Source of the DNA: Apricaphanius iberus
Lineage: Eukaryota > Chordata > Actinopteri > Cyprinodontiformes > Aphaniidae
DNA length: 64,000 bases
Direction of reading: 5' to 3'
Assembly (NCBI GenBank): GCA_028564705.1
Contig: JAPXFQ010002390.1
Span: 1,367,972 to 1,431,971, forward strand
Shown here: one piece after another, positions 56,701 to 64,000 of the stretch
How the letters are laid out: the number at the start of each line of letters is the position of its first letter
Position numbering within the stretch: the stretch's first letter is position 1
The notes under the pieces: model-generated
The model's database searches: none
What the model was told of the DNA's origin: nothing
The model's input: only the letters and a program-made list of their open reading frames with translations
Program-made: the position numbers and the translations under genes

Positions 56701-58977
56701 GTAAGGAACATGTCAATCTTCTAGGAGGTTGACATATATATTTTAATTGATGAACTTCCTGCAGTTAAACCTCTTAAAAAAATAGTTCCAGCTTTTTAAA
56801 GATTGTTTCACTATGTAGCTACAGTGAATTAGCCACAACACTACCAATAACCTCTTCCAATTGAGGTTAAATATGATTTCCTTTTGGAATTTTTCCCAAT
56901 AGCAAATTATATGCATTTTAAATATAATAATACTTTTTTTAAAAACAATTCACATTTTTGAGGTAATTGGTCTCAGTTTTTTTGTGATAAACATGGAATC
57001 TTGTTAAAATTCTGTTGCAAAAAGTATTTTTTATGGATTTAAGCCTTCTTTAGCTAAAACACCAGTAACAATAATAATACTAATAATAAACAAGAAACGA
57101 GACAGGAAACAGCTTAATTTAGGCCAGTTAGCAGGCCCTCGTCCTGAACAAGCATATTAATTAAAACATTTCCATTTGAAAACTATAAAGTTCCTAGTTT
57201 GCCTTGAATTTCAGCGGTTTGACCTCAACCTCAGTTTTTGTCATTTCTCAATGACATTGCATGCTGTGTTTTTAGTATTAGCCTACTCATGTGGACAAAA
57301 TGTAGCCCAAACATAAAGATTTAACCTTAATATAAATATAATGAAACTGAAATAAGAATCAGTGTCAAACTGATATGTTTACAAACAGATAAGGGCAGCT
57401 TTGTTGAGCAAAACAAGTGATTATTGACCAAAAATGTCACATCGTTTGTTTCAAGAAGAAGTTTAGGGCTTCGACATGCCGTTCCTATAAATGTTTAAGC
57501 TGTTTGTCGGAACCTTTCTCTGCAGCAGGATTTAGTTTAGTTCCGGAAGAGTTTTTACATGAAGCTTGTTACTTTTTTTTATTGTTTGCAGCTTAACATG
57601 AACATTTCATGGTTGGAGATATTTTATTATGTGACAACTATCAGAAATAATAATCAGAAATAATGGCGGACTTGATATCTGATGATGGTGAATGGATGCA
57701 CAAAGTAAATACGGTGCACATTTGCATTAGTGATTGTGGTGGATGTTTCCCCCCTTCCCTGCTCCCATTCTTCCTAACAACTGGATAGCTCACAGCAGAG
57801 CCTCTGATAAACACAATCAGCTTTTGCCTCCAGTGTTGCAGCACTTCCAAACCTGGGGGGAAAAATATCTGATTACACAATTATTTTACTTAAAAAAGCC
57901 TAATAGATGTTTACCAGCATCAAAATAACATTGATTGTCATAAAGGTTTCATTTAAAGCATCTGGATTGGGCTCTTTATTGAGTATTTGCTGGTACACAG
58001 CTCGTGTACTACTGTAAACACTACAGTAGCAGATAATTCACTGAGTTTTGCTTGTTTTCTCATACGCGGTTGATTGGACGGTTAAAGGCATTTTGCAGCA
58101 CTTTGATCCTCGTGGACCTCCCGACTTACTTCATGTTACTTTAAACTAACATTTAAACAAAAAGAAAGAGGCCCAACGCCCCAGCATATCTATCAGCGGC
58201 TCTGCCTCACCAACACAACACCTTACCTTCATAGTATCGGTGGTCATTTTATTACTTGAATTTAGTGCTAAGGACTCTGTTTACAAACTCGGATCTACTT
58301 TTTGAGGACATCGTTGATGTCTTACAGAGGCTGCTTGGTATGTTCAGTCCATCCTCCTGGTATACCCAGTAAATAACGCTCAGAAACTGTATAAACATGT
58401 CCTGCTGTTGCTTTTTTATACTGTATATGCCTTAATTCACATGGTTGGCAATCATGATTAAAGGATGTTTATATATATACTGGTTTGTATTCATTTACTT
58501 TAATTTCTGCAACTTTTGCTGTTTTACAGAGCAAGTTACCAACTAAGATTTACTGAAAACTAAAAGAAATGGCTCAGATTGGTCATGCAGGGAGGAGATC
58601 CACATATTCCTCCAGCCAAATATAATAAATTAGACATCTATAGTGGACCCTAAGAAAGAATATCCAGTCCTGTCAGGTTCTGGATCTGACTCACGGTCTG
58701 CTTCCACTGGGGTCTGCTGGGAAACCTGCAAAGGAAGGCATCAAACGCTCAAACAACATTAAAGAGGATAATGGAGCTCCTCACCTGGTTTCAAATACAG
58801 CCCAAAGGAATGCTACAAAGGAAGGTGATTTCATCTGTTTCTATCTAGGATCTTAATCTGCTGACAGCAGGTAAAAGCTGAAACAAAGATAAAACAAGAA
58901 AAAGAGAGCGTCACTTCTCGGCTCAGCTCATTATTAGCCATTTAAACCTCCTGGTTACTACAGAAATGGCTCTGATG
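56701..58977. other. Downstream flank, nothing recognised
   Basis: AT-rich sequence with no long frame, RNA gene or element boundary. Possible polyadenylation signals (AATAAA at about 57085, ATTAAA at about 58457) could belong to a long 3' UTR. Confidence 0.3.
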
Positions 58978-59277
58978 CAGAGGTGGGTCTAATAAAAAGT
59001 GTTTTTTGGAGTAGCTTTACCTGACCGTACTTTTTACTTGTACTTGAGTAATATTTTTCTGAAGTAACGGTACTCTCACTTGAGTAAAGTTTCTGTCTAC
59101 TCTACCTACCGTGAGTAACTTTACTGAATGAAACTGAATAGTTGTTTTATCCAAAAAAGCAGTTTATGTAGAAATGAAATCTCTTTTTTTTTTGGACAAG
59201 CTTCATCATTTTAACATTGTTTCTATCTGCTGAGGCTGTATTGCTGTTTGGAGGTCAAGTGGGAGTACCTTACCTGG

Positions 59278-59324
<47 letters not shown>

Positions 59325-59665
59325 AAGTATTGGTTTCATTAGTTTTAGTTTTAAAAAAAGATTATCAAATGTGTTATTTTACAATTATGTCACATATTTA
59401 TATTTATTTTATTCTTTAGAATTTGCACATAATTTCAAATTGCTTTTGAATTACACTAATACTTAAATAATAAATCATATGCTACGCTGTCTGAACAAAT
59501 ACTCAAGTATTCAGTACTTGAGGAGGCTTTTTTAACTACTTTTTTTACTTACTTTTTTATACTTATGGTTTGGGATTGCTACTTTGTACTTTTACTTGAG
59601 TAAAATATGTTGGAGAAGTGCTTCTTTTACTTGAGTACAATGTTTGGCTACTCTCCCCACCTCTG
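58978..59665. mobile_element. hAT-type MITE with ACTTGAGTA repeats
   Basis: The ends CAGAGGTGGG and CCCACCTCTG are inverted repeats with flanks CTCTGATG and TTCTGATT (6 of 8 match). The arms carry many ACTTGAGTA/TACTTGAGTA words. A TA run lies at 59281-59319. There is no transposase. Confidence 0.7.
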
Positions 59666-60300
59666 TTCTGATTATCTCCTGCTCCCTCTTGCCTTCTTGT
59701 GGAGAGCAGGATACAGGTAGTAAAAGCACTAATTCAACATATTTTTACTCAAGTAAAAGTTAAAATATGTTGACCAAAAATTACTTGAGTAAGAGTAAAA
59801 AAGTATTTGGTAAAAAGTAGGGATGCACTGATACCGTTCTAATGTAGTCAGACTCGTTCAAGTTAACTGATATGATGATATGATACCTAAAATGCGGACA
59901 ATTTCACAGAAAATTTTTAATTTTCACTTTAAATTTTAGTTTTGTGGTCATTTTTGTTAGTATTTTTTTAAATATAATTCCCCCTTATTTGTTGAAATAA
60001 GCAGGGAACAATATAAATAATAAAATAATATCACTTTTTTCAAACTGATACGATATCAATACTTGGATTTGAGTACTTGCTGATACAGTGTACCAATGCC
60101 GATACTTGTACCACACCAAAAAATGCAAAAAATTGGAAGCAATGTTTTATTTTCTTCTCTTCTTGTTACAATAAATAATGCTGAATTTGTGAAAAAATAA
60201 AATATAATTAAAAATGACCACAAAACTAAAATGTCAAGTGAAAAATAAACATTTTCTATTAAACTATTATAGAGTTTACACATTTTAAGTTTCAGTTCAA
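59666..60300. mobile_element. Fragments of hAT-type repeats
   Basis: 59700-59810 holds more ACTTGAGTA words from the same MITE family. 59818 begins TAGGGATGCACTGATACC, a hAT terminus, followed by GATACGATATCAATAC-type subterminal sequence to about 60120. Frames here are artefacts. Confidence 0.4.
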
Positions 60301-60576
60301 CAGACTGTTGGGACAACACAGGGTAGGAGTAGAGTAGGGGTAGGAGTAGAGTAGAGGGAGAGGATGAGCTGCTGAGTTCTCGCGAGAGCTGTGCATAGGT
60401 GAACATGGCGGTTATGTGGTAATGTATACACCCAGGTAAAATAAGACAATCATTTTGAATCAAACGCAGCTTCTAAAATAACCATCAAGTTACTTTTTTT
60501 TTCTCTAAACAACCTGGACGAGGAAACATTGGATTCGCTGGAGTGCTACCTAGACGAGTGCTTTGATAACATCGTT

Positions 60577-61362
60577 ATGGGTAAGTCACGGAAACCTGCT
60601 TCAGATACAACAACGAGCACACCGTCGCAGAAGCGCACTCGTTCCGAGGCTAGCACATCCACCGACTCGCCAGATAGAAGCTACGGCGACATCCTGGACT
60701 CAATAGACAAGAAGCTAACCAGCCTGGACGCCCGTCTCGCGCTGGTTGAGGTTCTTCATAAAGAATTTCAGGCTTTGAGGGAATCGCTGGAGTTCAGCCA
60801 ACAACAGGTAGCTTCGCTAGTTACAGAAAATCAAACACTAAAAGAAGACGTTAAGAAACTCACCGAGGGGATGAAGCAGCTGTCTGGAGAAAACAAAAGC
60901 TTCAAGGAGTCTATCCTAGACATCCAGGCCCGATCAATGAGGGACAATCTTGTTTTTTCGGGGATACCAGAGCAGCCTGAGGAAGATGCTGAAGTAGCCG
61001 TGCGAAAGTTCATTCAACACCAACTGAAACTGCCAGACGACACGGTTAAAAGCATAACCTTCCATCGGGTTCACCGACTCGGAGGTAAGAAGCCCAACAA
61101 CACCCGCCCGCGACCAATTGTTGCAAAATTTGAACATTTTAAACAAAAAGAACAAGTCAAAGGACGCGGGAGAGAGCTACGGGGGACGAATTACAGCGTT
61201 AATGATCAGTTTCCGAAAGAAATCCTGGACAGAAGACGCGTGTTATTTCCAATTAGAAAAAAACATATTAGTGAGGGCTGTAGGGCTACGGTTAGTGTGG
61301 ATAAACTGTATGTTAACGGTCAGCTGTTTAGGGACCCTCAGGTTACTCCTTGGCTTTATTAG
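60577..61362 (+). CDS. L1 ORF1 protein, intact
   Basis: A 261-residue frame from the ATG at 60577 (G at -3 and +4). The frame is open a further 16 codons upstream but lacks an earlier ATG there. The N-terminus is basic (MGKSRKPASDTTTSTPSQKR). A coiled coil (QQVASLVTENQTLKEDVKKL, about residues 85-125) follows, then an RRM-like domain with RSMRDNLVFSGIPEQPEEDA, FHRVHRLGGKK and PIVAKFEHFKQKEQV, and a C-terminal domain ending NGQLFRDPQVTPWLY. It acts as an RNA-binding nucleic acid chaperone of the LINE particle. It is full-length for the Tx1/L1 fish type. Confidence 0.92.
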   Translation: MGKSRKPASDTTTSTPSQKRTRSEASTSTDSPDRSYGDILDSIDKKLTSLDARLALVEVLHKEFQALRESLEFSQQQVASLVTENQTLKEDVKKLTEGMKQLSGENKSFKESILDIQARSMRDNLVFSGIPEQPEEDAEVAVRKFIQHQLKLPDDTVKSITFHRVHRLGGKKPNNTRPRPIVAKFEHFKQKEQVKGRGRELRGTNYSVNDQFPKEILDRRRVLFPIRKKHISEGCRATVSVDKLYVNGQLFRDPQVTPWLY

Positions 61363-61775
61363 TCATATTTAACAGAACCAAGACAGAATTAGCTTTATCA
61401 GACAACTATAGTTTAAAAAAAAAGCACAGCTCAGCAGGCTGTTTTTGTTTGTTAATGTGGGTAGGGGCAGGGCTGTGCACTTTTTTTTTTTTTCTTTCAT
61501 TTTTTCTTTTTCACTATTATCTTTCTCACATGTGTACAACCAAATCTCTTTATCACCTTTTTTCCTTTTTCTCTCTCACACACACAGACTTTTATCATGG
61601 CATATTCATGTTTTTCCATCATACTTTCATTCTGTACACACCTGTATGGTGCATTATTTGCCTCGCTTTATCTCTGCTTCTGTTTTTTTTCAATCTGGCA
61701 ACCCCATGGACAAACCAAAATTACACCTATATTCATCCTTGGCGATAGTACATATCTAAGGTTTATCTTAGCTCT
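61363..61775 (+). other. Inter-ORF spacer of the L1
   Basis: 413 bases, T-rich, with no conserved frame. Longer than in mammalian L1 but usual for separate ORFs. Confidence 0.6.
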
Positions 61776-64000
61776 ATGAATCCTGTAAAATTTATAACAT
61801 GGAATATTCGCGGCGCTAGCTGCAGAGATAAAACCATTAAGATTTTCAACCATCTTACAAGACTGAAGGCAGATGTCGTCTTACTACAGGAGACTCATAA
61901 ATCAAGTTCAACAGCTAATGATTTAAAAACACCAGAGTATCCTAATATATTTTCTTCATGCTATAACTCTAGACAACGAGGAGTAGCAATATTAATAAAT
62001 AGAAATACTAATTTTAAAGTAATAGACACAGCTACAGATCCAGAAGGTAGATTTATAATATTAAAACTATTTATAAATAACCAAAAGTTATGTATAGTTA
62101 GTATATATGGTCCAAATGTTGACGACCCCTCATTCTTTCATACTTTCTTCTCGGTTCTGGCTAATCACATGGATTGCTCACTTGTTCTTGGGGGAGATTT
62201 CAACTTTGGACTAAATGAAGAAATAGACAGGCTCAGTACAGCAGGGACTCAGCGCAGATGGCAATCCATAGATATAGTTAAACAGTACATGAGCGATTAT
62301 GGACTCTGCGATGCATGGCGATCGCTTCATCCCAACGACAGAAAATACACTTTTTACTCAAACGTACATCATTCTTATTCTAGATTGGACTATTTGTTAG
62401 TCAGCAGCTCACTGTTGAATGACATTTCAGACACTGAGATACATCCTATAGTGATCAGCGATCACGCTCCTGTTTCTTTAAATTTAGCAAATAAAATTGC
62501 AACCCTTCAATATAAAAATTGGAGATTTAATACATCATTACTTAAGGATAAAGAATTTATTAAATATATTGAAAAAGAATGGGCTTCATACATGGAATTT
62601 AATGATCTCCCTGGTATGTCGCCATCCACTCTATGGGAAGCAGGGAAAGCTGTGATTAGAGGTAAAATAATTTCATTCTCATCAAATAAAAAGAGAACAG
62701 AAAATAAACATGTTCAGGAATTAGAAGAAACTATTAAATCATTAGAACCTTCCCTGGATAAAGAGAGCTTAAGTAAAATAAGGAAAGCAAAATTAGAGTT
62801 AAATGAAATTATTAATAAAAGGACGCAGTTCTTAATCCAAAGACTTAGAATAGAAAACTTTGAACATAGTAATAAATCAGGTAGCTTCTTAGCTAATCAG
62901 TTAAAAATAAATAAAGAAAAAACAACTATATCTGCAATCAAAGACAAAACTGGGAATATAATATATGACCCTGAAAAAATAAACAACACTTTCAAAGAAT
63001 TTTATGAGACGTTATACACACCAGAGATAAACCCTTCAAATAATGATATTGTACAATTTCTGGATAAAATAACTCTTCCTAAACTTTCAGACAGTCAAGC
63101 AAAGGCCCTGGATTCACCGCTAACAGTGTCTGAACTCCAGGAGGCCCTCCAATCTATGCCTAATAATAAAGCTCCAGGTCCAGATGGATTTCCAGCAGAG
63201 TTCTATAAAGAATTCTGGAATATTCTGGCACCAACATTTTACAAAATGTTACAGGAAACAAAGGAAAATGGTCGAATACCACCAAACATGAATTCTGCCT
63301 ACATCAATCTTCTATTAAAACCAGGAAAAGACCCTATGTCTCCTACCAGTTATCGTCCGATTTCTCTTATCAATGTGGATCTGAAAATAATTTGCAAAGC
63401 TCTTGCAAGAAGGATAGAGAAAATAACACCTCTAATAATCCACCCGGATCAAACAGGTTTTATAAAAGGTAGGCTCTCTTCCACAAATTCACGTAGATTA
63501 ATAGATTTAATAGATTATTCCCACTGTAAAAACGTCCAAACCAATATATTATCTTTAGATGCAGAAAAAGCATTTGATAGAGTTAACTGGAAATTTTTAT
63601 TTGCAGCCTTAAATAAATTCGGATTCAGTAATTCTTTTGTAAACTGGTTAAAAATATTATACAGCTCACCAACAGCATGTATTAGGACCAATAATCAAAC
63701 ATCATCAAGGTTCTTTCTTCAGAGAGGTACCAGGCAGGGATGTCCACTTTCTCCCTCCCTCTTTGCTATTTTTATTGAACCATTAGCAGCAGCAATCAGG
63801 CAAAATAATAATGTTAAAGGTATACAATGCAACAAAATAGAACATAAAATCAGTTTATACGCAGATGATGTACTACTTTTTCTACAGCATTCACAAACTT
63901 CCTTGTATCAGGTAATTGAGTTAATAAAATCTTACTCAAGAGTTTCAGACTATTCCATAAATTGGTTAAAATCTACAGTCCTTCCAATCAACTGTTCTTA
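61776..64000 (+). CDS. L1 ORF2 (endonuclease and reverse transcriptase), open at right edge
   Basis: From the ATG at 61776 I read 741 codons without a stop to the window end. The apurinic endonuclease is at residues 1 to about 235, with ITWNIRGAS, LLQETHKSS, LVLGGDFNFGLNE, SRLDYLLVS and ISDHAPVSL. A linker follows, then the reverse transcriptase from about 450 with NNKAPGPDGFPAEFYK, SYRPISLINVDLKIICKALA, LSLDAEKAFDRVNW, RQGCPLSPSLFAIF and the catalytic SLYADDVLLFL at about residue 695. All recognised catalytic residues (Asn, Glu, SDH, motif A Asp, YADD) are present. The C-terminal part is outside the window. The ATG context is weak (T at -3), which may suit low-level translation after ORF1. 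Confidence 0.93.
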   Translation, partial: MNPVKFITWNIRGASCRDKTIKIFNHLTRLKADVVLLQETHKSSSTANDLKTPEYPNIFSSCYNSRQRGVAILINRNTNFKVIDTATDPEGRFIILKLFINNQKLCIVSIYGPNVDDPSFFHTFFSVLANHMDCSLVLGGDFNFGLNEEIDRLSTAGTQRRWQSIDIVKQYMSDYGLCDAWRSLHPNDRKYTFYSNVHHSYSRLDYLLVSSSLLNDISDTEIHPIVISDHAPVSLNLANKIATLQYKNWRFNTSLLKDKEFIKYIEKEWASYMEFNDLPGMSPSTLWEAGKAVIRGKIISFSSNKKRTENKHVQELEETIKSLEPSLDKESLSKIRKAKLELNEIINKRTQFLIQRLRIENFEHSNKSGSFLANQLKINKEKTTISAIKDKTGNIIYDPEKINNTFKEFYETLYTPEINPSNNDIVQFLDKITLPKLSDSQAKALDSPLTVSELQEALQSMPNNKAPGPDGFPAEFYKEFWNILAPTFYKMLQETKENGRIPPNMNSAYINLLLKPGKDPMSPTSYRPISLINVDLKIICKALARRIEKITPLIIHPDQTGFIKGRLSSTNSRRLIDLIDYSHCKNVQTNILSLDAEKAFDRVNWKFLFAALNKFGFSNSFVNWLKILYSSPTACIRTNNQTSSRFFLQRGTRQGCPLSPSLFAIFIEPLAAAIRQNNNVKGIQCNKIEHKISLYADDVLLFLQHSQTSLYQVIELIKSYSRVSDYSINWLKSTVLPINCS

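Larger units (their letters stand above)
60300..64000 (+). mobile_element. L1/Tx1-group LINE, apparently undamaged, cut by right edge
   Basis: A 5' leader of about 275 bases (start not fixed; a GGGTAGGAGTAGAGTA repeat is near 60323), an intact ORF1, a 413-base spacer, and an ORF2 open to the end. No frameshift or stop was found in either ORF over the visible part, unlike the minus-strand L1 at 5487. Confidence 0.85.

Noticed and set aside
1..64000. CRISPR arrays, bacterial operons, riboswitches
   Set aside because: No regular spacer-repeat arrays; spliced gene structure and repeats are those of a fish genome.

Overview
The window looks like teleost fish nuclear DNA. It holds the 3' part of one vertebrate transcription-factor-type gene spread over about 52 kb of intron-rich, AT-rich sequence, and the introns are full of repeat families typical of ray-finned fish: L2/CR1-group and L1/Tx1-group LINEs, hAT and Tc1-like DNA transposons, TTAA-flanked MITEs, LTR remnants and a tRNA-derived SINE.

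Host gene: the plus strand carries eight exons (2869-3139, 30143-30230, 38336-40730, 41538-41958, 44767-44945, 47590-47737, 49177-49233, 55260-55279). They join with matching splice phases into 3579 coding bases (1192 codons plus stop). The product is the ZNF608/ZNF609 type and fits ZNF608 best. The family's N-terminal exon is not in the window and should lie to the left.

Layout. 1-893: gag-like open frame on the minus strand, running off the left edge. 2.9-30.1 kb: giant intron 1, with a solo LTR (3455-3751), several L2 3' ends, a hAT-like element (5223-11769) split by a nearly complete L1 (5487-10608), a nearly full-length L2 (14524 to about 18.9 kb), a Tc1 relic split by a hAT (19199-20168), a second hAT-like element (20367-22542), and another L2 copy (28733-29774). 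30.2-38.3 kb: intron 2, with a degenerate G-rich minisatellite and a 696-bp foldback element. 38.3-55.3 kb: the remaining exons, with MITEs, direct repeats, a SINE and a Tc1 relic that itself holds other insertions. 55.3-58.9 kb: 3' UTR and flank. 59-64 kb: a hAT-type MITE and a plus-strand L1 with an intact ORF1 and an ORF2 that stays open to the right edge.

Most notable observation: two copies of one L2-type LINE family carry the same 388-base piece of 28S ribosomal RNA sequence inside the 3' UTR, antisense to the LINE. A third copy of the same 3' UTR (about 3913-4600) lacks it and shows the empty site. This suggests a LINE lineage that captured 28S sequence and then multiplied with it. All family names come from recognising motifs by eye; no database search was run.
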